Shown here piece by piece: positions 42,062 to 54,800 of a stretch of 64,000 bases of DNA (its first letter is position 1; each line of letters begins with the position of its first letter). The DNA is from Ischnura elegans. Taxonomy: Eukaryota; Arthropoda; Insecta; Odonata; Coenagrionidae. The stretch lies in contig NC_060250.1 of assembly GCF_921293095.1 (NCBI RefSeq), forward strand, positions 115,082,629-115,146,628. Direction: 5' to 3'. Made by a program: the position numbers and the translations under genes. The notes beneath the pieces are model-generated. The model was not told where the DNA came from. It saw only the letters and a program-made list of their open reading frames with translations, and searched no databases.

Positions 42062-42944
42062 TTATCTCTTCCTTTGGGGAGTAGCGACCCTACGGAGAAA
42101 TGGAGAGCCATAAAGTGCTTCATCACATCCCTTACCATGATTTTTTGAAGAACATACGATCCTAGGTATAACAGAAATATACTAAATCCTGTGGCTTTCT
42201 ATCAGAACAATCCCTTTAATGATCGACGTCTCCAGTTGAACTCCCATGGAATAAAGCTTCTGATGCTTTCGAATGCAACACTTAGAGCAGAATGTTTTGC
42301 CTAGGCAGTCGTACCTTTAAATTTCCTCTTGAGAAGGCAATCCGCATATTTCTCATCACCACCAAGCATACCAAATGGCAACCCTAGTCACCAATCCCAT
42401 TCTTGGGAATTCCTACGAGGGAGAAGGCTCTAAATGGTGACTTTCATCCTTTCTCCTTGAAAAACTTTTATCTTTGCGAGGAGGAAAGTTGATTTCATAA
42501 AACAAAACACGGTTTGAAATGTATTCATCCTCTATAGTACATTTCCCACGGCTAGAACACCTAGTGTGGCTCTTTATCCGAGATATGTAATTGATTAGTG
42601 ATTTCACTTATTTAACTTATTCTACGTATTCTTCCAGATATTCGGCACATGACTGGGGTCTCATACCCATGAAAAATTCCAGCAACAAATGATGAAATTT
42701 CAATGTACAAATCAACTCATCAGTAAGGGCCAAACTTGGCCTTCGGAACTGTTGCCGATGGGGAGGCCATAAATGGTGCCCAACAAGTTCATATTCCTTG
42801 ATTGAGCAACCAGAGGATAGCGCTTTAGGATCCTATAGAGATTTTTTTGAGTCACAATGGTAATAACTGCCACCATCATTGGATTACATTGTCGCGACCC
42901 GGCCCCTGGGCAAGCCGGGACTCGAATCCGAACGAGTTAAACAT
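42062..42944. other. Gene-free stretch
   Basis: No ORF or known repeat is recognised. The right edge (42888-42940) has a minus-strand GGATTCGAGTCCCGGCTTGCC, which looks like a tRNA T-arm/B-box and may be the end of an old SINE, but the A-box side is not found. Confidence 0.5.
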
Positions 42945-44015
42945 CTACATCTACAAAATACCCTGCGAGCCACCTCTAGGGTGTTTGGCAGGGGGTGATC
43001 AATCACCAGCATGCAGCATGCATTTGGACTCCCACATGCACACCACACCGTCCAAGAAACGTCCCGTATAATAACAAACTATACTACTATATGCTGTTAG
43101 AAATAGAATATAGAATAGGAATTCAGAAACATGCAGTAAGTTTTACATAGGTTAGTAGGCTACACTACAAGTCATGCAATCTATTTACGCGCTCTATTGC
43201 TGCCGTTATAATCTCTTATTGATCGTGGAAAAAATGACATTCGGAATCTGTCTGTTCTGCAATCTATCTCTCTTATTTTATTTATATGATCTGATCTTCC
43301 GTAGTACGTTGGCGTCCGCAAGATATGGTTAACTTCGTCAGAAAAGACACTGCTCTTGAATTTATCTAAAAGGTTTAGTCTATTTTTCAATCTACGGTCC
43401 GACAGAGATTCCCATCCGAGTTTATGTAAGAGGTCAGTTACACTAACAAGACTATCGTAACGACCTTTCACATACCTGGCAGCTCTTCTTTGCACGCGTT
43501 CTAACTCTGTTATTAAGCCTTTTTCATGAGGGTCCCAAACACTGGCAGCGTATTCCAAATGTGGTCTAACGAGGGAAAAGTAGCTAATTTCTCTCACTTT
43601 GTCGTCGCACTTTCCTAATATTCTTTTAACAAAACCCATTTTACGATTAGCTTGACCGGTTATTTCTCGAATATGTTTATTCCACGATAGATCATTATTG
43701 AGTCTAACCCCTAGATATTTCACAGATTCAACTGCCTTTCACTGCGTGCCCCTAATGACATAGTTACGCTGTAGGGAGTTATTCTTCTTCCAGAAATTCA
43801 TTACGACGCATTTTTCCAAATTTAATTCTAACTGCCAAGCATCGCACCAAGCTTGGATAGCAGCAAGGTCATTCGTTAGTTCATCTATATCTTTGCTGGA
43901 ACGGATTTCTCTGTAAACTACAGCGTCGTCTGCAAATAATCGTAACTTACTCTGCACTACTTCGCCAATGTCGTTTATATAAAGAAGGAATAGGAGTGGG
44001 CTCCCTCCCTTGGCG
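42945..44015 (-). mobile_element. CR1-like non-LTR fragment with TAGATG tail
   Basis: This is a minus-strand fragment whose RT begins in the middle of motif B and ends in a 3' UTR with GGTGGCTCGCAGGG, then TTTTGTAGATGTAGATGT (about 42943-42960 on the plus strand as ACATCTACATCTAC). Short repeat tails of this kind are common in CR1/L2-type LINEs. The 5' truncation is at about 44015, inside GVPQG. Confidence 0.75.
43181..44015 (-). pseudogene. CR1-like reverse transcriptase, C-terminal half
   Basis: Frame 44035-43739 has GSPLLFLLYINDI (after motif B) and LRLFADDAVVYREI (motif C, both Asp present). The next frame, 43723-43181, has YLGVRLNNDLSWNKHI, ISYFSLVRPHLEYAASVWDP and LERVQRRAARYVKGRY, the standard thumb region of CR1/jockey-type RTs. 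One shift near 43735 joins them. The first 10 residues of the left frame are unrelated sequence. Confidence 0.85.
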
Positions 44016-45158
44016 TCGGCTATCAATGATAGCACATGGATTGCATTTTAATAAAAAGAAAAAGGAGGTCTACCTTTGGAAGCGGGTTGGCAGCGGAAAC
44101 CCTCGGAGATGCGGGAGGCCGGAGAAGGCTGGCGTTGGGTGGCGGCTACGGACGGACTGGCAAATACTTGCCTAGTTGCAGATAGAGCGCGAGTAATTTC
44201 CCAATTTCCCGTAGGGGGAAGGGAAGGTGAACTCGGAATATCGTAAGCACGGAAATTTGTGGCCCACCAGAAGGGCCTGAGAGCAAGGAACGAAGAGAGT
44301 GAAAGCAAACGCAAAGAGAACCCATTAGGCGGGTTCTGACAAGCCAAGAAGGCTCGAGACGAGAGTTAAAGAGAAATAACGACGTGCACAATCATGTCTT
44401 ACGTGAACAGAACGGACCCGGAAGAAGAAGACCATCTATTCTTTACGATTTGCCTTTATATAGTGTCTATCGAATGACGTAGAGACGTTAAAAAAGCCAA
44501 GGTGGGGGTATTTCGCGGAGACATATCTTTAAAACTTAAACCCCACCTTTCGAAAGGTTAGAACCTGCGAGCGTTCTATTAATTGTATTTGTTCTTATTT
44601 GCTAGACGTTCGGCCATCGCCTTCCTTCACCATTCTACCGGATCTCCTATTTTATTTCAAACAGGGCTTTTTACGCGCCGTCCTTCACCTCGCATATAGC
44701 CCTGTCCTTCGCGGAATATTCTGTAAATGGCCTCCGAATTCGGGTCATTACAGCATGACAAAATTGCGAGGAGCGTTCAGTGATGTCCTCGCATTAGCAG
44801 AGAGGGAAATGGCTTAGTATCTTGTTAAGGTTTCTAAATCTACCCCTTGTCACACTGTTTGCGCCCCACTCCGTCAATGCAAGATAAATATCAGCCAACC
44901 CATCACACATTGAATCCTCATGAGTCAGAATGTGATACATCGTCTGAGTCTTCCGAGCCTGAGGAATCGGCCAATACTTCTATGCCTGATGTCTCATCAG
45001 CTGACTCCAGGTCAGTTGGAGAGAGATTATCAGGCTACCCCGTTTTCCTCAGCATTGAAGAACCTCGTACTCATCAGCACGAACATAATGCACTTTCTAT
45101 CGGTAATTCTGCGTCATTCGGGTCAACACGAGCTATCAGGCGGCGACGGTGTCTTGAA
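44016..45158. other. Gene-poor stretch upstream of the duplicated block
   Basis: Unlike the rest of the region, this part has moderate GC. It contains open frames 44599-44817 and 44847-45170 in different phases, and no recognised element. The second frame runs into the duplicated block. Confidence 0.4.
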
Positions 45159-45170
45159 GATATCTCCTGA
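44847..45170 (+). CDS. Hypothetical Ser/Glu-rich frame, 107 aa
   Basis: The frame starts MSHCLRPTPSMQDKYQPTHH and includes CDTSSESSEPEESANTS. It ends in the duplicated block (CLEDIS, stop 45168-45170). No domain is recognised. Acidic, Ser-rich stretches occur in transposase N-termini, but nothing else supports that. A chance ORF is possible. Confidence 0.2.
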   Translation: MSHCLRPTPSMQDKYQPTHHTLNPHESECDTSSESSEPEESANTSMPDVSSADSRSVGERLSGYPVFLSIEEPRTHQHEHNALSIGNSASFGSTRAIRRRRCLEDIS

Positions 45171-46411
45171 ATCAGCTTTCTCCTTTTCACTGACATTATT
45201 GACAAGGTTCAGTGAAACTTACAGGAGCACTGGGGACTCTCACATCAGCTTACAGCACTGAAGTACCAAGTTAACAGTCAACTAATATTTTTACCAAGTG
45301 TATTTTTAGAATGTTTGTTGCAAGCGCAAATATCTGGTATACTTTGGTTTTAACTTGAATAACTAATCAGACCTTATAAATACACTCCAATCAAAAACTT
45401 GCTTTTAATTAAATTAAATGTTTACTGTGAAAGCGCGAATCTATACGGCCGGAATATTACAATAGAGAAACTATGTTAAGTAGATGGGAAGTTCATGATC
45501 CAGATCTTTAAAGTACTGGATCCCCTAATAATAACTAACTCTTCAAGTAGCCATAGGGAGCAAAACACAGTAAGAAGTAATGGTATGTATCACGAATTTG
45601 ATTTCATTTTCATTCACTACTACCATTAGGGTCTTAGGTGGTGTTGGTTCACTGCATTGTGCATTAAGATAATGCATTTCAACGCGGATTCTTTGAAAGA
45701 AATTTATTCTACTTAACGCTTACAGAAGAGTTTGCCTACTCCCCGCACGGGGGGGTGGGGGTAGAGGGTGATCTCTACCTTTGTGGAGTAGCGCCCCCTC
45801 GGACCCGAGCCACGACCACCGAGAGAGATGACCACCAGTCAAATGCGTTTTGATCTTTTTCAGGTAACTAACCCAACGGAAAAGAAATCCCCTTTTACAG
45901 GCCTACTATGAAACCGTCAAAAAATGTGTTTTACGGGTACCTCAACTCCTCCCGTAAAAAAAGTAAGAGGAGGCGCATTCCTTCCTTGTTAAGGTGGATT
46001 CCATCTCCCCTTCTCCGGTCTCCGCTACCCATCCACCTGTAAATTACGGAGGCAATGAATACAGGTGCAATCGCCCGATTCGTGAAAATGTTAGCAAGGA
46101 TTTTGCGAGCTTAACGTTCAAGAGACTCCTCCCTCACTACACCGTCCCTAAGAAAAGTTGTAGTTAAGTCGATCACTTCAAAACCACCTATGGGTTGGAA
46201 TGAGTGTCATATTAATGTATGAATGGAATGGCAGCTTTAACACAATATAAAATTGACATAATTATGAATTAATGACTTATGAATTAAGTAAATGAAAACG
46301 TTGATATCTTATTATCCCTTTTTTTTAAGCAGACATAGGTTGATGGCTCCTAAATGACGTTTCCCCATAGTGATGGGGCGGGGATTAACGTTAGCAAAGC
46401 CACCCTAGAAG
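45159..46411. repeat. Duplicated genomic block, copy 2 (piggyBac empty site)
   Basis: This matches 9678-10186 and 13168-13622. The single TTAA at 45664-45667 is the empty site of the 10187-13167 piggyBac. It carries an extra stretch of about 300 bases (46026-46325) not present in copy 1, which is AT-rich and has no ORF. The match resumes with TTAAGCAGACATAGG and ends at ACCCTAGAA near 46411. Confidence 0.88.
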
Positions 46412-46730
46412 ATAAGCAAGTAAGGCGGAGGAGAATTCTGTGGAAATTACTCCTCAGTTGGTGGTATTCTATGTCCCTCCTGAGATCGTTCGATCCAATT
46501 AAAAGGAGAACCGGTAAGGAGAAGCGGCCGACTTCCAGGAGCACTCGCCGCAATTCGGTTGTGTTTTTTCCGGAGACACATAGTCCATGGTCGCTGGACG
46601 ACCTATGAGCGACGGAAGCTTTTAGTAAAAAACATAACGCTGCATGAAGGATGCATTAGGAATAGATTACTCGTTTACCTCTTTCAATGTGATAGCCAAG
46701 AAAGGATGCCAGGCGCACAAAATTGCTGTC
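46412..46730. other. Single-copy stretch between the two duplicated blocks
   Basis: The sequence is found only in copy 2. In copy 1 its place is taken by LINEs #3-#5. No gene is recognised. Confidence 0.55.
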
Positions 46731-47914
46731 ACCCACCATGACGTGATGGAAGAGTATCGGCCTATCCATCGCTGCACGAAACTATCACTTCGGTGAAAGT
46801 AAGCCAAGTGGTCATTTGGACTCGGGAGTTTGCTCACGAACGACCGGCGCAAACAGAACGATTCGCGGAGCGAAACAAAATATACTTGAATCATTGAGGA
46901 AGAAAAGTGGAGCAGAATTATCAATCATACGTGTACTATTGAGAATAAATAAATGGATATCGTGATTGATTTTAGTCAGTCAGAAGTGCAAAGGATAATC
47001 TTAGGGATCGCCTATGCTGTATCAAGCATTAGTACGCTCAAGGCTAGACTAAGGATCGATTGTGTACTCATCCGCCCGTGAGACCTACATGAAATCGCTC
47101 TCGACGGTTCTTAATACTGTAACGGATCGAACCGCGAGAGCCGCCCGCTCGTCTCCCGTCCGATCTCTCCCCGGACATGTGATAATTAATTCTCCACTTC
47201 ACCAAAATATAAGGATGCCCCTACCTAGACTTACCTTTTCAGGGCTCCAAATCAAGTCCCCCAATTGAACGTGCCCGCTCGCACACTCACTTACAGAAGG
47301 ATTGAAGGCACTCGTGGCAATAGCAAAGAACAGTAAATTCAATGAAATCCTTTTCACAACTGATTTTAATAAATTAATTGACATTGATTCAAAAGTTTAC
47401 ACAGAAACCAAAATATACCCTAAACACAAAAGATAAATCCCTTTCCATAATACAACGGCGTCACCTCCAACGTGAAATTTGAACATCCGTCTTCTCCTTC
47501 AAAATCACAATCTCACTTTATCAATGAATATTATTCAAATATGATGATCTTTCCCAATAACAAAATACATCAATGCGCCTTGGTTCATTAACAACATGAA
47601 TAGTGTGAAGTAAGACTCACAAAAATTACGTGCAAGGCAATTATGAAATTATGCGTTAGTCAGTTCAAATGGCCACCCGTCTTGAATTAGGGCTCAATGA
47701 TGCCCCAAGTAACTACTAACATTCAGAAGTATTGCTCAATCTCCTCCACGCTAGCACTTAAGTCTTGCAGGGCCGTGACTAAGACCAGTCAACAGCGAAT
47801 TCACTAGGGCCTAAAATGGAGAGTTCACTAGGGACTTTCGGAGGGGGAACAATCTGGATTCAAAGGACCTTTTAGGGCTTTGGGAAATTCCAAGCTTTCG
47901 TCCTTCTTAGATGT

Positions 47915-47983
47915 CCACGCCACCCCTCGCCAGCTGTCCACGCCACCCCTCGCCAGCTGTCCACGCCACCCCTCGCCAGCTGT
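47915..47983. repeat. 23-bp minisatellite (three copies)
   Basis: The unit CCACGCCACCCCTCGCCAGC plus TGT repeats three times without change, followed by a partial fourth (CCACG). It lies inside the 1.33-kb inserted element. Confidence 0.93.
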
Positions 47984-48072
47984 CCACGTGCATGCAACCT
48001 CCACTTGCCGTAGCCGTGCTGCCACCGCTTATCACTGCACACTCACGATTCGACTTCTTTCGTGACAGAGCG

Positions 48073-48075
<3 letters not shown>

Positions 48076-48108
<33 letters not shown>
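48076..48108. repeat. (GA)n microsatellite
   Basis: About 16 GA units lie in the right part of the 1.33-kb inserted element. Confidence 0.9.
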
Positions 48109-48113
<5 letters not shown>

Positions 48114-48668
48114 CCTCGCGTCTCTCCCTTATATCACTTTTTTCTTTCCCATAACCACCTCCGATGCACACTAACGCCCTCTTTTTCCCAGTCGAGAGGC
48201 GGGTTTTCAAATACCTCCCGGGAGAGAACCACAACGTCGCCTCTCCCAGAAATCCACTTCCACACTATTTCACAGCATTTCATATACATAAAAAACATAT
48301 TCTACATTTAAAACATAAAATAAACCCTTCACACATATTTTGTGCCGAACTCTGTTCCAAAAATGCCAAAAAATGTGAGCGTGCGTGCAGACGTAACCCC
48401 AGCCGCGATGTTTTAATCTTACGCGTCGGGCCGGCTCCGGACCGTACCGCTACAATACTGTACTTCGTTTAGCAACCGGTGCCTTCAGGACCTATCCTGT
48501 CTCGAGCATTTACGACGATACAGGAGAGCCTCCCTTAGCCAATCGTATAGAGACGTTGATGTGCAATTATGCCACAAAAAGTTCATCTGCGTTTTAACAT
48601 TATTCCTCACCCACTGCTTATAGACCTTATTTACCGAAAGACAAGATCCACTCAACCTCTAACAAAGA

Positions 48669-50540
48669 CGTCGTCGGCGTAGGTTTTACACACCCCGTCG
48701 ATATTGGACCCACCCCTTCTGGACTGACAATGTTGAGGGTTCAAGCCAGTTTGTTACCACTCAACAGCTAAACGATCGTCTAGATAAGTTCACAAACTGT
48801 CTTAGTATGGAACAAGGTACTTTCAACAAACTGTGATTTAGTTAGAAACCACTGTACCCTGGGTGAGGGCAACTTTCGTCAGTCCATACATATTGAAGAA
48901 CGGCTCAAAGTATTCTTAAGGTATGTATTTCTTAACAAACCCGCCTGAAGTTCTTAAATATTTACGCAAAATTCCCCTTCAACGTTCATCAGGCCCTGAT
49001 GGCCTGAGTCCGATATTTGTTCACCATTGTGCTGAATCACTCTCCATTCCTTTAACTTTGCTTTTAAACCGATGCTTTTCCCTTGGTATTTTTCAACCAC
49101 AATGGAAAACTGCTAATGTTATCCCCATTCATAAATCCGGGCCAAAAAATGTTGCATCAAACTATAGACCCATCTCCTTACTTCCAGTTCTCTCTTCTGT
49201 TTGTGAAAGAATAATCTTAAATCGACTATACTACTTCACCTCCCCTCATCTCTCTGAAAATCAACATGGTTTTCTTCCGGGCCGCTCATGCATGACCAAC
49301 TTATCCGTCTTTCAGCATAATGCCATTAACTCCATTAATAATAAATCACAGTTAGACACCATTTTCCTGGATTTTTCCAAAGCTTTTGACTATCAATCAT
49401 AGCCTCCTCCTCCACAAATTAGGTGAACGATTTAATATTTCTGGTAATTTCAAAAGTCTCCTAACTAGCTTCCTCAACAATCGAACTCAAAGGGTTATTC
49501 TTTCTGGCTCATCTTCCCCTTGGTCTCCTCTGACATCTGGGGTTCCTCAGGGGAGTGTCCTTGGTCCTTATCTGTTTAACTTGTATATTGATGATCTTGC
49601 CTCTTTGCTACCTTCTTCCCAAGCTCAAACTCTCCTTTATGCTGACGATTGTAAATTGTTCAAGGAAATTCAAAAACCATCTGATTGCCAAGACCTACAA
49701 GATGCCTTACGTCAGACATCGAATTGGTGTAATGTCTGGAATCTTGCATTAAAACCAGATAAATGTAGTGTGATTTCCATTTCCCTAAAGAAGATAACTC
49801 ATCAATTTGTCTACAGTATTTTTAATCACTCGATGAAACGTGTATCAACATCTAAGGACCTAGGCATTATCACTGATGATAAATTAAATTTTTCTCCGCA
49901 CATACTATCCATCAAGTCTAAAGCAATGTCCCTCTTAGGACTCCTGTTCCGTTTCACTGAAATTAAAGACCCCCAGGCACTTCGAACTTTTTTTTCATCA
50001 CTCAATCTTCCAATTCTTACCTACTCTTGTCCCATCTGGTCTATCTCTTCACAAACCAACCTCTCATCCCTGGACTGTGTCAGCAGTTTCTTTGCCAATA
50101 TAGTAAAAAATAGAATACAGCATTTACGCAACATGTCCACTAATGCTATTCTCTCCTCCCTCTTCATCCCTAATCTCACTACCCATAGGCTCACAGCTGA
50201 TTTAAAACTCATTTATAAGATTCTCAATTCCACCATCGACTGCCCAGCATTGCTCTCTTTTATCAATTTTAAAGTTCCACCCCGCCCTACGCGTTCTCAT
50301 CCCCTAATCCACATGCCCATTCCTAGACTTTCACTCACTAAACGTTCGTTTTTCTACCGCATTACTTTGTGTTGAACTCACTCCCTCCACACATCGACCC
50401 CTTTGCACTTCCATTGAAATCCTTCATAAGCCTTTCCTTATCCTATCTGTCACCGAAGTAGTCTGTCACTGCAGTTTCTTGTTGTCCTTTTGTTTTTGTA
50501 AATGTAATTATTTATATATATATATTTTTTTTAAATCACG
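48669..50540 (+). mobile_element. CR1/jockey-like non-LTR retrotransposon, 5' truncated
   Basis: The plus-strand copy lacks the endonuclease. It holds a linker, RT and a 3' UTR rich in T, and ends near a TATATATA run (50510-50530). It abuts the LINE #6-like fragment on the left. The right side has TTGTTGTTGTTG and then a jockey fragment. Confidence 0.8.
48750..50375 (+). pseudogene. CR1/jockey-like reverse transcriptase, frameshifted
   Basis: Frame 48923-49402 carries SSGPDGLSPIFVHHC, SNYRPISLLPVLS, HGFLPGRSC and FLDFSKAFD (motif A). A shift at about 49392 leads to 49386-50375, with GVPQGSVLGPYLFNLYIDDL (motif B) and LLYADDCKLF (motif C, both Asp present). The thumb follows with LGIITDDKLNFSPHI. 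It is long enough to be the full RT but has no endonuclease ahead of it. The stop at 50373-50375 is near the end usual for the family. Confidence 0.87.
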
Positions 50541-50561
50541 AGATGTGGGTCAAAAGTTGTT

Positions 50562-50653
50562 GTTGTTGTTGTGAAGTGGTTTCTGAATAGTTTCCAGTCA
50601 GCTTTTGAAAAATTTCTGTGAGGTGGTAGCGGCAGTTTTGCTGGTTTGCTGGT
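50562..50653 (-). repeat. Jockey-like ORF2 fragment identical to 59526-59615
   Basis: About 90 bases (GTTGTTGTGAAGTGGTTTCT to GCAGTTTTGCTGGTTTG) are identical to part of the minus-strand element at 59.4-62.3 kb. They encode LPLPPHRNFSKADWKLFRNH on the minus strand. Only this piece is present. Confidence 0.88.
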
Positions 50654-51850
50654 TTAAAAAAAATATATATTGTGACCGTACGCGTCGTCACATACGTGAT
50701 TTGGGGGGAGATAATCACGATCGTCTCGAGCAAAGGAATACTGGAGTCAAACAAATCATCACTCACTCTTAAACATAAAAGATATATTTTACCCTTCATG
50801 AATTATTACATTTTTCACAAAACAAAAACAACAAGAATAATACCCTGATGAGGATGATATGATTGAAATGATTCCACTTCGGAACAAAATAATGACGATG
50901 ATGATATCGTGATGCTTCCCACCCTAAAAAATAGTACAAGTTACAATACAACAACAAAAATCTAATGTGAATTATTTGGGCCACCATCAACTTGTATCCT
51001 TGGATAAAGTTTTTTTGTTCTCTTTGAACTTGGCTTTTCTGAGCACTTCTTAAAGTTATTTGAAAGGAAGCGATGCACTATGATCTTGGAGAAAACAATT
51101 TCTCGCTTCTGATTAGGGGAAATTAACGGTCGTCTGACCATAAACAGATGATATAAGAACTTTCTTACAGTTTTCTGTTGAGGCTGGAACGGAGAAATGG
51201 TTTGTAGCACAAGAAGGTGGATCAGCTGATCCACGGCACCGAGGTAACTCCTCTCGCACCTGGCGTGGGACACTGCCGTAACTCGTCCGGGCTGATGCCA
51301 GCGTTGGCCACCAAAAATACTCCGCCCTCAGCTATGATGGCGATCACGCACATCAAAAACTTTCCCCTAATTCGTCCAGTCAATCATGCTCGCGACGCCT
51401 TCCCTTCACGGGCATTTATACTCCTCGGGAGGGGAAAAATCACAGGTGGAAATGGTTATGGGGAGGGAGGGTGATTTCACTTGGGCCGGAAATAAATGGG
51501 TCACTAGCTGGTCCTAGATAACTGGGGCCAACACACCGGCCACCATACACATGACTCATTCACTCTCTCACATACACACGTCGCAGGACGCACCCACTCA
51601 AACTTAATTCTATTGAATTAAGCTACATTTGGCTATTCAAAGCATTTCTTCCTCCCGGCTTAAACATCCACCGCTAATCCCTTAATTGCCTCAACCCACT
51701 TCTTTTTCCCCCCCTCTTTGGACCCTACCTCCCCTCTATTTCCCCTTCCCTCAGCTATCCTTTACCCTCTACCTACAGTCTTTTACCTAACTCCGAGGAA
51801 GGTGGTAATGCCACCGAAAATTTAGTTATTTTGTGAGTGTGAGTTTCTAT
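50654..51850. other. Gene-free stretch with a CCGAGGA-stem-GAAA motif
   Basis: No ORF is recognised. A small inverted repeat, TGTGAC...GTCACA, is at 50676-50697. At 51793-51818 a CCGAGGA is followed by a stem (GGTGGTAATGCCACC) and GAAA, resembling half of a hammerhead core or a common retroelement end motif. Confidence 0.4.
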
Positions 51851-54800
51851 TCTTTATTGTGTGTTCTGATACTGCCCACCCTAGGGTTTTTTATGATATT
51901 TACCTCGCCGAGGAACCTTTCGAAGTGTATATATATATATATATATATACATCCCGCTATCATTTTGCCTTCCTTACACTCTGCTTCGTTTTGGCGTCCA
52001 CCAGAAATAGTTATATATATTGCTATATTATCGCGTATGTTGAACAACCGAGTGATTTCCTACCTTGTGTACTATTTTGTTTTACGAAAATTATGTATTT
52101 GCAGGAGATATACGTGCATCTTGAATCCGTACAGACAGGTTACATTTTGGCATCATTTCAAATCCAATCATTATGGCGTCCGGAGTATATTTTTTACATT
52201 TGATCATCATTTTGGAATCCATTTTGTATATTTAGCACCACCGCGGTACCTTTTTGGCTTCCTGCGCTGTTGCCAAATATGTCTATCTTATAAACCTCGC
52301 TCTTGCTTGTTATTTTTGTAGTATATAGCTGTTATTGCATTCAATGGGTGAAATTATTCCAATTAACTATTAACTACTGTTAACTACTAAACTAATACTA
52401 AACTAACTAATAAACTTACTAATAAACTAACTACTAAACGTAATATTACTGTAAAAAAAGATTAAAGTCATCAGGGGAGTGAACTTCGTGAATCTAGGAT
52501 TCTAAAAGTTAGCCAAAATTATTAAATGAGTTAATTAAACTCCATTTCGGAAGAAGCTATCTAAACCCTTGGTTTTTATAAAGCCAAGGACACGACGCAC
52601 AGTGGGCTAAAATTGAAAAAAGCTGGCCAAATATCGGAGGTCTTAAGTATTATTAAATTAAGGAATGTTTTTATCAACGGTGTGTTGTAAAGATGCAATT
52701 AAACTTATTTAGGATGACGTATGCCACAATCTTGTTTAGGAGCACAATATCAATTAAAAATAGGCAAAAGTGATGCGGGAAGCAAACTCGCCAGGGGATC
52801 ATAGACCTTCTGGTACGGAAATATCAAGGCAAAAATATAATTTTAGCTTAGAATGTAGCTGTTTTCAGACAACAAGCTGAGAAAACCGTATCATTTATTT
52901 CACGTCCACTCGATACGGCCCTCAAAATTACAGAAAAGGGGGTAATTAGGTCCTCAGATATTCCTGAAAAGGGATTTTACATGAGTCTGTGTTAGTATTG
53001 TCGATTACTTATTATAAATTCTCTCAACAATAATTCCATTTGAACGATTTAATAAGGAAATCTGAAGAAATTGCGAGAGTAATCTCCAGATAATGAGTGA
53101 AGAGTGAATACGTGAGGCTAAAATGAGCGCAGTGTCGATTGAATGTCAATTTAAATGGAATTAATATATTATTGAGTGTACTTAAGCGAAGTTCTTTCAA
53201 AAGATTCCGAGATTTCTCACGATAATTTAAGGCTAAATCAATTTCTCCAGATGTTGTCCCCCCATCTGTCAGAATATCCTTCAGCAATGCTACGTTAGTC
53301 TTCAGAGATTTTCCCTTCCTCTCATCATCAAGTAATCGGAGTAAGTGAAAGCTATCATGAAAGAAAATTTATATAGCATCCTTCTGAAAGGTCGTACGAT
53401 TATACCCCGAGAAAAATATTGGCTTCACTATCTTGAAAGATGCGTATTCGCTAGCATTGAGGCTAGAACAAACTATCTCTCATTTACAAGGTTCAAGCTC
53501 TTATAAAAAAAGGTATGCCGCGGCTCGTTGATGTCCCGTTCTTATATTAATCCATCGGAGTCGCGAGGAAGTACCTCCTATAAAACGGCCTTAAATATGC
53601 TATTACATTTAATATGAAAGCAAATTTCACAAATCACTCATTTTGCTAGCTGAATCCAATAATTTCATGTGCACGGATAGCTATTCCAATGGCTGCGTTC
53701 GTTGGCATATCAGCGTCGACGGCATTTTACCACGTTTGCTCCTTTCGTAAAGATAGACTTAATCGTACCCTGGGCGTTGGGAAATGTCCCAGACGTACCC
53801 AAAGAACGTTTTGTGGCGACAATATTTAAAGCGATTCTATTCACATGTAAATGATGATTCTGCTTCTATCTTTTGAAAGTGCTTTTGTATTTTTAGCGTG
53901 GTGCCTTTGATTTTGTTTTGCGATATTGCCTTCATGGTTATCCATTCCGTAGGACGGGTAAAAATAATTCTTTAATATGACAAAATAACTTTTTGTTTAT
54001 ATTCCGCTATAGCTAGAGTGAATTAACGCCTTTCACAAGCTGTATTTTACTATTTTTATTTACTCTTTACTAGCTCCAGCTGGAATCTACTACTCCTATA
54101 GGGGTCTTGCTAGTAATTATTTAATATATTCGACAGTATCCAGCGCTTTTTAAATTACTCTTTCGTTACATCAAACGGCTTTTTGACTTTACTACGTATT
54201 TTCCTAAAAATTAATGAAAATGACATGGAGATACTTATTATATAACTTAACCTCACTAATCAATAGCTTAAATATTCCTTCAACGTAACCTTCTTGCTCA
54301 GCTGTAGATAATGGCGGTATCTATACGGAAAACTCAGGAGGGCGCTGGACTAACCTATTCAATTGTAGGTCTTGAATATTCTTTAAATGATCTACAATCG
54401 GGAACAAAACTACTCGTGGGCAGCGTTGTTTTACCGAATTCCTAGGAGTACTGTACAACGACATGTCTCTGGAACCCTGGGGAAATGAGACACATCTCAA
54501 CGCCCAAGTAAGGGTGATGTGTTTTGACTTCCTATTTCTCTGCTGCTGAGGAAAAGGAATTTGTCAATGCAATAAACGTTATGGAAAAAATGGCTTTGGA
54601 CGTCATTAGCAAAAATATTGAACAAATCGCGTTCACCTAATATATTGGCGAAAATCGTTGAGAAAGGAGAGGGAAAAGGGGTACAGATCATCAACTGCTT
54701 GTAAGAGCATTTATTTCGGCAAGGAAGTGGCTGAGTGATATTTTTAAAATTTGTGCAAAACAGATTATTGTGTTGCAGTGACTTTTAAACCTTTCCTGCG

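Larger units (their letters stand above)
47119..48453. mobile_element. 1.33-kb inserted element with imperfect inverted ends
   Basis: The insertion is evident by comparison with LINE #6. AATACT (or AATACTGTA, counting bases that also fit the end) is repeated on both sides (47113 and 48454). The left end, GTAACGGATCGAACC, and the inverse of the right end, GTAGCGGTACGGTCC, agree at 11 of 15 bases. The interior has no long ORF. It has a 23-bp minisatellite and a GA run. The superfamily is not clear. Confidence 0.65.
46731..48668 (+). mobile_element. Duplicated genomic block B, copy 2, with LINE #6-like fragment
   Basis: Bases 46731-47012 match 29471-29764. The LINE fragment (47013-47118 and 48454-48668) matches the left part of copy #6, with an ALVRSRLD-like thumb and FRTYPVSSIYDDTGEPPL-like remains. 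It is interrupted by a 1.33-kb insert. The match with copy #6 ends near CAACCTCTAA (48665), where another LINE starts. Confidence 0.8.

Noticed and set aside
50656-51850. Possible LTR starting TGTGACCG at 50676
   Set aside because: No second copy, primer-binding site or gag-pol frame is seen within the window.
51833-52321. Frame of 162 aa across the TA repeat
   Set aside because: It contains IYIYIYIY from the microsatellite and has no domain; codon use looks random.
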